Shown here: piece by piece, positions 16,829-25,267 of the stretch | How positions within the stretch are numbered: position 1 is the first letter of the stretch | Layout of the letters: every line of letters begins with the position of its first letter | NCBI GenBank assembly: GCA_945872355.1 | Contig: CAMBZU010000030.1 | Location: 1 to 38,206 of the forward strand | Length of the DNA stretch: 38,206 nucleotides | Source of the DNA: Chitinophaga pinensis | GTDB taxonomy: Bacteria > Bacteroidota > Bacteroidia > UBA4408 | Reading direction: 5' to 3' | The notes under the pieces: model-generated | Told to the model about the DNA's origin: nothing | The model's database searches: none | The model's input: only the letters and a program-made list of their open reading frames with translations | Translations under genes and position numbers: made by a program

Positions 16829-18229
16829 TTACAATGTTTTAATTTCAGCAACTAAAGTAGTAAGTGCTTTTTTGGCATCTCCAAAGAACATACTACATTT
16901 TGGATCATAAAATAACAGGTTGTCGATACCAGCATAACCAGCACTCATACTACGTTTGTTTACAATAATATTTTTAGCTCTATCAACTTCTAAAATAGGC
17001 ATACCAAAAATTGGTGAAGAAGGATCTGATTTAGCTGCAGGGTTTACAACATCATTTGCTCCTACTACCAATACAACATCTGTTTGATCAAATTCAGGAT
17101 TGATTTCATCCATCTCTACCATTTTATCATAAGATACATTGCTTTCTGCCAATAGCACATTCATGTGACCAGGCATACGACCAGCCACAGGATGAATAGC
17201 ATATTTAACTTCAACACCACGCTCCTCTAATAAAAGTTCCAACTCATGAATTACATGTTGTGCTTGTGCAACGGCTAAACCATAACCAGGCACAATAACT
17301 ACTTTTTTACTGTAATTCATTAATATAGCCAAATCGCTCACACCAATATCTTTAATTGAGCCATTTGTTTCAGCTCCTGCATCAGCTGTTGCTGCGCCAC
17401 CACCAAATGCACCAAAAATTACATTACTTAAAGGACGGTTCATGGCTTTGCACATTATTAATGTCAATAAAGTACCGGCTGAACCAACCAAAATACCACC
17501 AGTAAGCATTACCTTGTTATCATATAAAAAACCTCCGAATGCAGCAGCCAATCCGGTAAATGAATTTAATAATGAAATTACAACTGGCATATCTGCTCCA
17601 CCAATTGGAATGGTAAATAATATTCCATAAATAATGGCAGAAGCAAACAATAAATAAAGCAATGTCATATTGCCACCTGTAACTACCATATACGCGCCAA
17701 AGGCCAATAAAGCAATCATTACAATAGTATTTAATATATTGTATTTAGGCAATCGAATTGGCTTTGCCATTGCGCCATTCAGTTTGAGATAAGCAATAAT
17801 ACTTCCCGAAAAAGAAACAGTTCCAATGATTAAACCAGCCATTATAGCAGTGATTTCACCCATTGAAGGAACACTATCCAAAGCATGTTGCATGTGACTG
17901 TACTCAATAATTGAAATTAATGCTGCACAAGCACCGCCCATGCCATTAAACATAGAAACAAGTTCAGGCATTTTAGTCATTTGTACTTTTTTGGCTGTCA
18001 TCCAACCAACAATAGTACCTATGCCAATGGCGCCAAAAATCAATCCGTAAATGATAGGACTGACTTCATTATCGTGCAAAAAAATGGTTCCTATAATTGC
18101 GATAGTCATACCCACAGCACCAATTAAATTGCCTTTTCTAGCGGTTTTAGCATTGCCCATCATTTTTAAACCTACTATAAAGGTGATGGAGCCTATTAAG
18201 TAGCAAATTTCAAGTATATTGTGTTTCAT
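16829..18229 (-). CDS. pntB: NAD(P) transhydrogenase subunit beta
   Basis: The beta subunit of proton-translocating transhydrogenase, which uses the proton gradient to reduce NADP with NADH. Its 466 residues carry about nine membrane segments (residues 5-265), then the NADP-binding domain: VIVPGYGLAVAQAQHVIHEL, HPVAGRMPGHMNVLLAE, VVLVVGANDVVNPAA and the C-terminal KRSMSAGYAGIDNLLF. It belongs with pntAA and pntA2 upstream on the same strand. Unusually, nearly 500 bases containing a four-helix-bundle gene separate it from pntA2, so its expression may depend on read-through of, or a promoter in, that insert. Confidence 0.97.
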   Translation of the reverse strand: MKHNILEICYLIGSITFIVGLKMMGNAKTARKGNLIGAVGMTIAIIGTIFLHDNEVSPIIYGLIFGAIGIGTIVGWMTAKKVQMTKMPELVSMFNGMGGACAALISIIEYSHMQHALDSVPSMGEITAIMAGLIIGTVSFSGSIIAYLKLNGAMAKPIRLPKYNILNTIVMIALLAFGAYMVVTGGNMTLLYLLFASAIIYGILFTIPIGGADMPVVISLLNSFTGLAAAFGGFLYDNKVMLTGGILVGSAGTLLTLIMCKAMNRPLSNVIFGAFGGGAATADAGAETNGSIKDIGVSDLAILMNYSKKVVIVPGYGLAVAQAQHVIHELELLLEERGVEVKYAIHPVAGRMPGHMNVLLAESNVSYDKMVEMDEINPEFDQTDVVLVVGANDVVNPAAKSDPSSPIFGMPILEVDRAKNIIVNKRSMSAGYAGIDNLLFYDPKCSMFFGDAKKALTTLVAEIKTL

Positions 18230-18251
18230 AAATGTTGAATAAATTCTATTC

Positions 18252-18714
18252 CTAAATTCTAATCTCTAAAAACTAAATTTTAATCCCGATAACTATCTGG
18301 ATTAACTACTAAATTATAACTAAACCTTATTACTTATTTTATTCCTGTAAATAGCGCTCATAATGTTTTTTAACTCTATTGCTTCATTTATATAAGTTTG
18401 TTCTTTCTATTTCCAGAGTATCCAATTTTACATCCACTAGCCTCAACCATAAAATAGATTCTTTTGCTTCTTTCTTGCAGTTTCTTAATTTCATTAAAAG
18501 ATCTTTTTCTCCAAGTTTTTCGTTTGCTTCAATATAATTTGCTGCCACTGACCCTGATGAACGTACTACTTGTTTTATGTCTTCTTTATTCCAAGTATTA
18601 ACTTCTAATTTTCTTACAAATAATCTTATATCTCTTGCAAATTCAAAGGTTCTTTCTTCTAAATCATAAACCTTTTTGGAACCTTCCATTTAGAATTTAG
18701 TTTTTAGAATTTAG
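18252..18714. repeat. Inverted-repeat-flanked insert in the pnt operon
   Basis: Imperfect inverted repeats bracket the four-helix-bundle gene. CTAAAAACTAAATT at 18266-18279 has an exact inverse at 18694-18707, and the neighbouring CTAAATTCT at 18252-18260 has an exact inverse at 18706-18714. On the left the two blocks are split by about seven extra bases; on the right they overlap. The repeats lie just outside the gene, and the unit sits between pntA2 and pntB, which are normally adjacent. No transposase is present and no target duplication is obvious. It could be a small mobile or transferred unit. Confidence 0.55.
18384..18689 (-). CDS. Four-helix-bundle protein (23S rRNA IVS type), C-terminal frameshift
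   Basis: The 101-residue frame encodes a four-helix-bundle protein of the family first known from 23S rRNA intervening sequences: VYDLEERTFEFARDIRLFVR, QVVRSSGSVAANYIEANE and LRNCKKEAKESILWLRLV are typical. The molecular role of the family is not established. Family members normally run about 20 residues longer. Just past the stop, another frame continues EAIELKNIMSAIYRNK to a TAG at 18320-18322, exactly the expected last helix. A single extra A in TATAAATGAA near 18383-18390 would explain the break. So this looks like a recent frameshift, a sequencing error, or a slightly shortened protein. Inverted repeats flank it within the pnt operon. Confidence 0.75.
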   Translation of the reverse strand: MEGSKKVYDLEERTFEFARDIRLFVRKLEVNTWNKEDIKQVVRSSGSVAANYIEANEKLGEKDLLMKLRNCKKEAKESILWLRLVDVKLDTLEIERTNLYK

Positions 18715-18725
18715 AATTTTTTCCT

Positions 18726-19031
18726 TTATTTTTTCTTAAACATTTCGAGCATACGATCGGTAACAACGAAGCCTCCAACCACATTAAGTGTTCCTAAAAG
18801 CACAGCTAAAAAACCAAGAATTAATGCCAAAATATTTTCAGTATCAACATTCAGCATCACATAAATGGCGCCAACGATAACAACGCCATGAATTGCATTA
18901 GCGCCACTCATTAAAGGCGTATGCAGCACTGTAGGAACACTGCCAATTACTTCAATACCCACAAAAATGGAGAGTGCCACAAAATAAATCATTTCACGAT
19001 GCACACTTACTAAATTTAGAATTTCTTCCAT
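18726..19031 (-). CDS. NAD(P) transhydrogenase subunit alpha, membrane part
   Basis: This 101-residue protein is the separate membrane piece of the alpha subunit (PntA2/PntAB type), fused to the NAD-binding part in E. coli. Three hydrophobic segments are visible: MIYFVALSIFVGIEVIGSVP, GANAIHGVVIVGAIYVML and ILALILGFLAVLLGTLNVVG, ending GGFVVTDRMLEMFKKK as usual. It forms the proton channel together with PntB. It lies 26 bases after pntAA. The next gene, a four-helix-bundle protein, interrupts the path to pntB. Confidence 0.95.
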   Translation of the reverse strand: MEEILNLVSVHREMIYFVALSIFVGIEVIGSVPTVLHTPLMSGANAIHGVVIVGAIYVMLNVDTENILALILGFLAVLLGTLNVVGGFVVTDRMLEMFKKK

Positions 19032-19057
19032 GTTTATATATTTAATTTTATTATTTA

Positions 19058-20188
19058 TTAAGCATTAATTGCAGTCTTCACACTTGGGTGAACGGCCTGT
19101 CCTTTATGAACTATTAAAGCACCTTTGGTAATTTCTTCATCCATTTCCCACTTAAAGCCTTCGCTGGTAGCTAAATGGTATAAAAAAGTTTGAATGTTTT
19201 TTGCGTATAAATCACTGGCATTCATTGGTAATAATGAAGGAATGTTACTTTCGCCAATGATCGTAACTCCATGCTTTTGCACTGTTTTATTTAATTCACT
19301 TCCTATCACATTTCCACCTTGTTCTACAGCCATATCCAATATCACTGAGCCAAATCGCATGCTTTTAACCATTTCTTCTGTTACCAAAAGGGGTGCTTTT
19401 TTGCCGGGTATTAAAGCTGTTGTAATTACAATATCAGCTTCCTTAACATGTTTAGCGACAGTTTCCTGTTGCTTCTTTAAAAACTCATCAGAAACACTTC
19501 TAACATAACCACCTTCTAATTTAATTGTATTGTCTGCGGGTACCTCAATAAATCTGCCACCTAAAGATTCAACTTGTTCTTTAGTATCAGGTCTGATATC
19601 AGAAACTTCTACAATAGCGCCTAAGCGTTTAGCTGTTGCAATTGCTTGCAGACCAGCCACACCAGCACCAAAAATAACTACCTTGGCAGGCTTAATTGTA
19701 CCGGCGGCAGTTGTCATCATTGGTAAAATTTTTCCTAAAGTATCTGCGGCTAAAATTACCGATTTGTAACCAGCCAAATTTGCTTGAGAAGATAAGGCAT
19801 CCATTTTTTGTGCTCTAGAAATACGTGGTACAGCATCCATGCTAAATGCAGAGATGTTGGCTTTACAACAAGCTTCAACCATGGCTGGGTTTGTAGCAGC
19901 AAAAAGGAAGGAAATGAGGATTGCTTCCTTCTTCATCATTGCTATTTCTTCTGGTGAAGGCGCATTAACGCGTAAAACAATGTCAGCATCTCTGTAAATC
20001 GCTGTTAAATCAACACTTACAGTTGCGCCAGCGGCGATGTATGCTTCATTCGAAAAAAATGAGCCTAAGCCTGCGCCTGATTCAACCATTACCTGAAATC
20101 CTTTACTTACTAAATCTTTTGCTACATCAGGTGTAATGGCTACTCGATTTTCTTTAAATTTAGTTTCTTTTAGTATTGCTATTCGCAT
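19058..20188 (-). CDS. NAD(P) transhydrogenase subunit alpha, NAD-binding part
   Basis: The soluble NAD(H)-binding subunit (PntAA) of the three-polypeptide transhydrogenase, 376 residues. It shows the alanine-dehydrogenase-like N terminus (MRIAILKETKFKENRVAITP), the segment SRAQKMDALSSQANLAGYKS, the dinucleotide-binding VVIFGAGVAGLQAIATAKRL and VEVSDIRPDTKEQVESLGG, and ADIVITTALIPGKKAPLLVT. It is the first gene of the pnt group. A near-consensus -7 (TACTTTTA) lies on the minus strand near 20250, without a convincing -33. The enzyme supplies NADPH for biosynthesis. Confidence 0.96.
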   Translation of the reverse strand: MRIAILKETKFKENRVAITPDVAKDLVSKGFQVMVESGAGLGSFFSNEAYIAAGATVSVDLTAIYRDADIVLRVNAPSPEEIAMMKKEAILISFLFAATNPAMVEACCKANISAFSMDAVPRISRAQKMDALSSQANLAGYKSVILAADTLGKILPMMTTAAGTIKPAKVVIFGAGVAGLQAIATAKRLGAIVEVSDIRPDTKEQVESLGGRFIEVPADNTIKLEGGYVRSVSDEFLKKQQETVAKHVKEADIVITTALIPGKKAPLLVTEEMVKSMRFGSVILDMAVEQGGNVIGSELNKTVQKHGVTIIGESNIPSLLPMNASDLYAKNIQTFLYHLATSEGFKWEMDEEITKGALIVHKGQAVHPSVKTAINA

Positions 20189-20341
20189 ATAGATTGCTGT
20201 TGTTTAATAGATACTAATTATTTGTATCTGATTAATTTCGGGCGCTAAAAGTATAAAAAATATGCAATAAATGGATAGCATTTAACAAGTGCTTAAAACT
20301 AAGTTATAAACCTAGTAGTTTCAGTTGCAAATGCTTAATAA

Positions 20342-21325
20342 CTAACTTTCTCTTTGCATCAAGTTTTCTGCAAAGTTGATGAGTTGGTCTTTATTATTTT
20401 GGTTACAAGGTATTTGGTTCAGATGCGTTAGTCCTTTTAAATAGAACTTTTGCATTTCTGCTTCTGCTAAAGCTTTTACACCTAAATATTCATATATAGA
20501 CTTTACTGCTTCTACTTTTTCTACGGGATCAACATTTGTAGTATGCATCCACAATTGCAACTCTTCTTTTTTATAGCGATCAGCCATATCCATTGCTTTC
20601 AACAATAAATATGTTTTTTTATTACTTACAATATCTCCACCAGTTTGCTTCCCAACTTTTTGGCTACTTCCAAACACATCAAGAATATCATCTTGCAATT
20701 GAAAGGCAATGCCTAAATTTTTTCCAAATTCATAAATATGTTGAGCATCTTCAGCTCTTGCATTACCAATAATAGCTCCAATTTTCATGCTGCCTGCCAA
20801 CAGCACAGATGTTTTAAGGCCAATCATTTTAATATATTGAGGAATGCTTACATTCAATTGACTTTCAAAATCCATATCCATTTGTTGGCCTTCACAAACT
20901 TCAATTGCAGTTTTTGTAAATACGTCTAAAACCTCCTTTAAATGTAAAGTAGGGCTCTGCATTACATATTGAAAACTCTGCACAAACATAGTATCACCAC
21001 TTAAAATGGCAATATCAGGATTCCACTTTTTATGAACTGTAGGTTGATTTCTCCTCAAGGGAGCCTTGTCCATAATATCATCATGTAATAGGGTAAAGTT
21101 GTGAAAAATCTCGAGGCCGAGCGCTGGTTTAACTGCATCACTCACATTTCCATCAAACAAATCACAAGCAATAAGGTTAAGCAACGGGCGCATACGTTTT
21201 CCACCCAAATCTAAAGTGTATTTTATTGGTTCATATAAACTAGAAGGTTTTTTATTCAATAAAGAATTATTGAACTCTTCAAGTTCAAAATCGATGAGCT
21301 TTTTTAAAGCAACTAAATTATTCAA
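20342..21325 (-). CDS. Polyprenyl diphosphate synthase (GGPP-like)
   Basis: A trans-isoprenyl diphosphate synthase of 327 residues that chains isopentenyl units to an allylic diphosphate. Both aspartate-rich motifs are intact: LLHDDIMDKAPLRR (D82, D83, D86) and FQLQDDILDVFG (D212, D213, D216). The substrate motif GGKRMRP is at 41-47. Phe77, five residues before the first motif, with no insertion in that motif, resembles geranylgeranyl diphosphate synthases, so a C20 (or C15) product is more likely than a long quinone tail. The ATG lies 17 bases after ugd, so it is probably the last gene of that transcript, though its substrate is unrelated. Confidence 0.92.
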   Translation of the reverse strand: MNNLVALKKLIDFELEEFNNSLLNKKPSSLYEPIKYTLDLGGKRMRPLLNLIACDLFDGNVSDAVKPALGLEIFHNFTLLHDDIMDKAPLRRNQPTVHKKWNPDIAILSGDTMFVQSFQYVMQSPTLHLKEVLDVFTKTAIEVCEGQQMDMDFESQLNVSIPQYIKMIGLKTSVLLAGSMKIGAIIGNARAEDAQHIYEFGKNLGIAFQLQDDILDVFGSSQKVGKQTGGDIVSNKKTYLLLKAMDMADRYKKEELQLWMHTTNVDPVEKVEAVKSIYEYLGVKALAEAEMQKFYLKGLTHLNQIPCNQNNKDQLINFAENLMQRES

Positions 21326-21342
21326 TGTTGTTGAAAGTGAAA

Positions 21343-22692
21343 TTATTGTTTAACAGCTTCTCTACCTATGCTTTCGTAATGATATCCTAATTGTTTCATT
21401 TGATCATTACCGTAAACATTTCTACCATCAAAAATAACCTTATTTTTTAATTTGGCACTTACTACGTCAAAGTCTGGTGTGCGGAAAACGCTCCACTCTG
21501 TAGCAATAATTAAGGCATCAGCATTAATTAAAGCATCATACGGATTTTCGGCAAAGCTTATTTTATCACCAAGTATATGTTTTACATTAGGCATACCTTC
21601 TGGATCAAATGCTGTTACTGTAGCTCCTGCCGCTGTTAGCTCTTCTATTAAATATAATGCTGGAGCTTCCCTTATATCGTCTGTGTCGGGCTTAAATGCT
21701 AATCCCCAAAGTGCAAAATGTTTTCCTTTTAAATCGCTATTGAAGTAACGTTTTACTTTTGGTATGATAATGGTTTTTTGCGTTTTGTTTACTTGCATTA
21801 CTGCATTCAATAAATTGAATTGGTAATTAACCTCGTTGGCAGATTTTGATAAAGCTTGAACATCTTTTGGAAAACAACTTCCACCATAACCAATACCCGG
21901 GAAAAGGAAGCGTTTTCCAATTCTATCATCAGAACCAATTCCTATTCTAACCATATCAACATCCGCACCTAAGCGCTCACAAAGATTGGCTATTTCATTC
22001 ATAAATGTAATTTTTGTAGCTAAAAATGCATTGGCTGCATATTTAGTTAACTCAGCAGATTTTTCATCCATAAAAATAATAGGATTTCCTTGACGAACGT
22101 AGGGTCTATAAAGTTCTTCCATTAGTTTTCTAGGGCGTTCATTGCTGCTTCCAATCACAACTCTATCGGGCTTCAAAAAATCATCAACAGCAAATCCTTC
22201 TCTTAAAAATTCTGGATTACTTACAATATCAAAAGCAGCTTCTTTATCTTCATCACTAATGAAGTTTGCATTAAATTTCATAGTTCCAAGCATGGCTTCG
22301 CGCACTTTATCAGCTGTGCCCACTGGTACTGTGCTTTTATCAACTATTACTTTATAATCTTTAATGATTTTTCCTAAATCTTTTGCCACGCCAATAATGT
22401 AACTTAAATCTGCAGATCCGTCTTCGCCTGGAGGCGTTGGTAATGCTAAAAAAATGATTTTCGCTTTTTCGATGGCTTCAGCTAAGTTCGTTGTAAAACT
22501 TAATCGGCCTGCTTTGATATTTCTATGAAAAAGAACGTCTAAATGTGGTTCATAAATTGGCACCACACCTTCTTTCATTTTCTTAACTTTTTCTTCGTTA
22601 ATATCAACACAAATAACTGTATTGCCTGTTTCTGCAAGGCATGTTCCTGTTACTAAACCAACATAACCTGTACCAACAACTGCTATATTCAT
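21343..22692 (-). CDS. ugd: UDP-glucose 6-dehydrogenase
   Basis: This enzyme oxidises UDP-glucose twice with NAD to UDP-glucuronate, a precursor of envelope polysaccharide sugars. Its 449 residues show the NAD motif MNIAVVGTGYVGLVTGTCLA, FLALPTPPGEDGSAD, VDKSTVPVGTA, NPEFLREG and the catalytic cysteine loop YGGSCFPKDVQAL, followed by WGLAFKPDTDDIREAPA. It is downstream of a DegT-type aminotransferase (87-base gap), which suggests a joint route to a uronic-acid-derived amino sugar. Family assignment is firm; UDP-N-acetylglucosamine dehydrogenases have partly different substrate loops, so a different UDP-sugar is a small possibility. Confidence 0.94.
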   Translation of the reverse strand: MNIAVVGTGYVGLVTGTCLAETGNTVICVDINEEKVKKMKEGVVPIYEPHLDVLFHRNIKAGRLSFTTNLAEAIEKAKIIFLALPTPPGEDGSADLSYIIGVAKDLGKIIKDYKVIVDKSTVPVGTADKVREAMLGTMKFNANFISDEDKEAAFDIVSNPEFLREGFAVDDFLKPDRVVIGSSNERPRKLMEELYRPYVRQGNPIIFMDEKSAELTKYAANAFLATKITFMNEIANLCERLGADVDMVRIGIGSDDRIGKRFLFPGIGYGGSCFPKDVQALSKSANEVNYQFNLLNAVMQVNKTQKTIIIPKVKRYFNSDLKGKHFALWGLAFKPDTDDIREAPALYLIEELTAAGATVTAFDPEGMPNVKHILGDKISFAENPYDALINADALIIATEWSVFRTPDFDVVSAKLKNKVIFDGRNVYGNDQMKQLGYHYESIGREAVKQ

Positions 22693-22779
22693 AATGTTAT
22701 AAATTTAAATTGCGCTAACTTTTACTATTGTTAGCTGCAAATTGATTATTATTAATAAGTTAATTAAAAAGTAAAATAG

Positions 22780-23931
22780 TTATTTACTTGTAAATTCTAG
22801 AACTTTCCCAACGATATAACTTAATGTTTTCTCTTCCAACTCAGTATGCATTGGAAGTGATATTACACAAGCGCAAAGTTGCTCTGTAACCGGGAAATCA
22901 CCTGATTTATAACGAGCATCAATATAGGCTTTTTGCATGTGTAAAGGAATTGGATAGTATATCATTGCTGGAACTCCTTCATCACTTAAATAGGCCCTTA
23001 GTAAACTCCTGTCAACGCCATTTAATTGTAAAGTGTACTGATGAAAAACATGGTTGCTGTTTTTTACACGCACTGGTGTTTTTATTTTAGCATGGTTCGC
23101 GAAAGCATTATCATAATAGGCAGCAACTTTATTTCTAGCGGCAGCATATTCATCTAAATGTCTTAATTTTATTCTTAAAATAGCAGCTTGAATGCTATCT
23201 AATCTGCTATTAACACCAATGCTATCGTGCACATATTGCACACTTTGACCATGGTTAGCAATCATTCTAATTTTTGCAGCCAAATCATCATCGTTTGTAT
23301 ACATTGCGCCACCATCGCCATAGCAGCCTAAATTTTTACTTGGAAAAAATGATGTACAGCCAACAGTGCCAATGGTTCCAGCTTTCTTAATATCACCATT
23401 GCTAAAGGTAAAATCGGCACCTATAGCTTGCGCTGTATCTTCAATTACATATAAATTATGTTTTTTTGCAAGCGCCATAATGGCTTCCATATTGGCACAT
23501 TGACCGAACAAATGAACAGGCACAATGGCTTTGGTTTTTGGAGTAATGGCCTTTTCAATAGCCTCAACATTAATATCAAAAGTATCGGGATAAACATCTA
23601 CTAAAACTGGCGTTAAACCTAACAAAGCAATAACTTCTGCAGTGGCTACGTAGGTAAAATCAGCTGTTATTACTTCATCACCTTGTTTCAAATCTAAGGC
23701 CATCATTGCAATTTGAAGCGCATCTGTACCATTAGCACATGGAATCACATGTTTTACAGAAAGATATTTTTCAAGTTCTAATTGAAAATTTTTAACCTCT
23801 GGTCCATTAATAAATGCAGTGTTTTCAATAACACTTTGAATAGCGGTATCTACCTCAGTTTTAATTTTTTCGTACTGGGTTTTTAAATCTACCATTTGAA
23901 TTTTTGGAGCTGTTTTTTGATCCATAGCCAT
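22780..23931 (-). CDS. DegT/DnrJ/EryC1/StrS sugar aminotransferase
   Basis: A PLP enzyme of 383 residues that aminates a nucleotide-keto-sugar. Landmarks are MVDLKTQYEKIK, the cofactor region CANGTDALQIAMMAL, ADFTYVATAEVI, VPVHLFGQCANMEAI, EDTAQAIGA and the Schiff-base lysine in FFPSKNLGCYGDGGA (K199), then MIANHGQ and VNSRLDSIQAAIL. It most resembles WbpE/WlbC-type enzymes that make 3-amino sugars of UDP-GlcNAc-uronate, though the partner oxidase and acetyltransferase are not in the window. ATG codons lie at 23931 and 23925; either can serve. It is probably the first gene of an operon with ugd and the polyprenyl synthase. Confidence 0.94.
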   Translation of the reverse strand: MAMDQKTAPKIQMVDLKTQYEKIKTEVDTAIQSVIENTAFINGPEVKNFQLELEKYLSVKHVIPCANGTDALQIAMMALDLKQGDEVITADFTYVATAEVIALLGLTPVLVDVYPDTFDINVEAIEKAITPKTKAIVPVHLFGQCANMEAIMALAKKHNLYVIEDTAQAIGADFTFSNGDIKKAGTIGTVGCTSFFPSKNLGCYGDGGAMYTNDDDLAAKIRMIANHGQSVQYVHDSIGVNSRLDSIQAAILRIKLRHLDEYAAARNKVAAYYDNAFANHAKIKTPVRVKNSNHVFHQYTLQLNGVDRSLLRAYLSDEGVPAMIYYPIPLHMQKAYIDARYKSGDFPVTEQLCACVISLPMHTELEEKTLSYIVGKVLEFTSK

Positions 23932-23952
23932 GCTTTATCTTAAAATTTTGCG

Positions 23953-23972
23953 CAAATATAGTTATAAATTTG
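23953..23972. promoter_or_regulatory. Divergent -7 box pair
   Basis: On the minus strand TATATTTG (23953-23960) fits the Bacteroidetes -7 box for the aminotransferase gene, with an expected leader of about 15 bases. On the plus strand TAAATTTG (23965-23972) fits the -7 box for the outer-membrane-type gene. They are 4 bases apart and point away from each other. Neither has a clear TTTG at the ideal distance, so this is tentative. Confidence 0.35.
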
Positions 23973-24021
23973 CTTATCTGTTTTCACTTTTGTTTCTTTG
24001 AGCACATTCAGCCCCATAATT

Positions 24022-24801
24022 GTGAGAGTTAACTCCTTATTAAAATTTCTCATCATAACACCTGTTCTGCAGGTATTTTCATATAAGGTAAATGCCCAAG
24101 TATCAAAAAAGGATACTGCTATAAATGCCCCAATGATTGGTTTAAGTTATGCCTTCCAACTTCCTGAAGGGAATTTAAAAAATCGCTTTGGCTTTAACTC
24201 AAGTGTTGGTATTCATTTCTTAAATAAAACTAAAACAAACTGGATTTGGGGCTTAGATTGGACTTTTACCTTCTCTCCTCAAAGTCAGGTTAAAGACACT
24301 TATTCACTTTTTGATTCAATAAATACTGCTAATGGCAATGTAGTTGATGCTAATGGTGAATATGCAACATTGTTATTTTATGAAAGAGGTTGGACATCTT
24401 CAGCTAAATTTGGAAAACTTTTCCCCCTTAGTGCACATAATAAAAACTCAGGCATATGCATACTTACAGGACTTGGCTTTATGCAACATAAAATTAGAAT
24501 TGAAGATAAATTCAATAGAGCACCTCAATTAACAAAAGAATATCGCAAAGGATATGATAAATTGAGCAGTGGATTTATGTTAAGCCAATTTGTGGGCTAT
24601 TTGTTTTTAGGCAATAATAGGTTATTAAATTTTTATGCTGGATTTGAATTAATGGCAGGGTTTACGCAAAGTCGTAGAACTTTTAATTTTGATACGATGG
24701 AGCAAGACACCCAAAAAAGATTAGATATTTATTACGGACCTCGTATAGGATTTATACTGCCGCTTTATAAGAAATTACCTGATGAGTTTTACTATAAATA
24801 A
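24022..24801 (+). CDS. Probable outer-membrane beta-barrel protein
   Basis: I do not recognise the family. The protein has a signal peptide (SLLKFLIITPVLQVFSYKVNA, cut before Q) and a body rich in barrel-like strands: PMIGLSYAFQLPEGN, SSVGIHFLNKT, WIWGLDWTFTFSPQ, FAG/GFELMAGFTQS and a final strand GPRIGFILPLYKKLP. No ATG precedes the signal peptide. GTG at 24022 gives a normal signal peptide; TTG at 23998 would add eight residues. Both lie after the candidate -7 box (23965-23972). It is divergent from the aminotransferase gene and convergent with the SET-domain gene. The barrel call is inference from residue pattern. Confidence 0.75.
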   Translation: MRVNSLLKFLIITPVLQVFSYKVNAQVSKKDTAINAPMIGLSYAFQLPEGNLKNRFGFNSSVGIHFLNKTKTNWIWGLDWTFTFSPQSQVKDTYSLFDSINTANGNVVDANGEYATLLFYERGWTSSAKFGKLFPLSAHNKNSGICILTGLGFMQHKIRIEDKFNRAPQLTKEYRKGYDKLSSGFMLSQFVGYLFLGNNRLLNFYAGFELMAGFTQSRRTFNFDTMEQDTQKRLDIYYGPRIGFILPLYKKLPDEFYYK

Positions 24802-24817
24802 TTTTATTAAAATAGTA

Positions 24818-25252
24818 TTAATGTAGCTTCATTGCTTTCCAATAATCATCACCATAACTCACAAAAATTTCTTCTCCTGCTTTAATGTTTTTTGTGGCTA
24901 TGATATAGGGTACGCGTTTAATTACTAAGTATTCAGCATTGTTGTTTAAGCCTTTAATTTTAGTATGACCTTTGGCATCATTAGCATAGCGAGCAAGCGC
25001 GTCTAAGGTGTACTCTGCATCAATACAATTTTTAGCGCTTATGTAAAATAAGTAGGGAGATTGAAAAGCATGATTTTCATTTCTCTTGAGCCCTTCTGCC
25101 CATGTAATTTTCTCTCCAGTGTATTCAACAATTAACATTCCTTTTTTTATATCAACAGTTGTAAATAAACCCATTCCACAATTGGGAAGTGTGCTTTCTT
25201 TTACATTCAAAAATGCAGCATCAATTATTTCGTTTTTTTTATTCTTAGGCAT
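24818..25252 (-). CDS. SET-domain protein
   Basis: A compact 144-residue SET-domain protein, so probably an S-adenosylmethionine-dependent protein lysine methyltransferase. It opens with NCGMGLFTTVDIKKGMLIVE (SET-N), has EYTGEKITWAEG, then the cofactor/substrate segment LDALARYANDAKGHTKI, in place of the eukaryotic RFxNHxCxPN, and the tail AGEEIFVSYGDDYWKAM. No pre- or post-SET cysteines are present. Stand-alone SET proteins are scattered in bacteria and their targets are mostly unknown. It follows a DinB/DUF1569-like gene by 15 bases on the same strand. The family is well supported; the substrate is unknown. Confidence 0.88.
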   Translation of the reverse strand: MPKNKKNEIIDAAFLNVKESTLPNCGMGLFTTVDIKKGMLIVEYTGEKITWAEGLKRNENHAFQSPYLFYISAKNCIDAEYTLDALARYANDAKGHTKIKGLNNNAEYLVIKRVPYIIATKNIKAGEEIFVSYGDDYWKAMKLH

Positions 25253-25267
25253 TGGGATGAAAAAATA

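Noticed and set aside
19194-19508. 104-codon frame on the plus strand opposite pntAA
   Set aside because: Antisense to a conserved gene, no recognisable features; a shadow frame.
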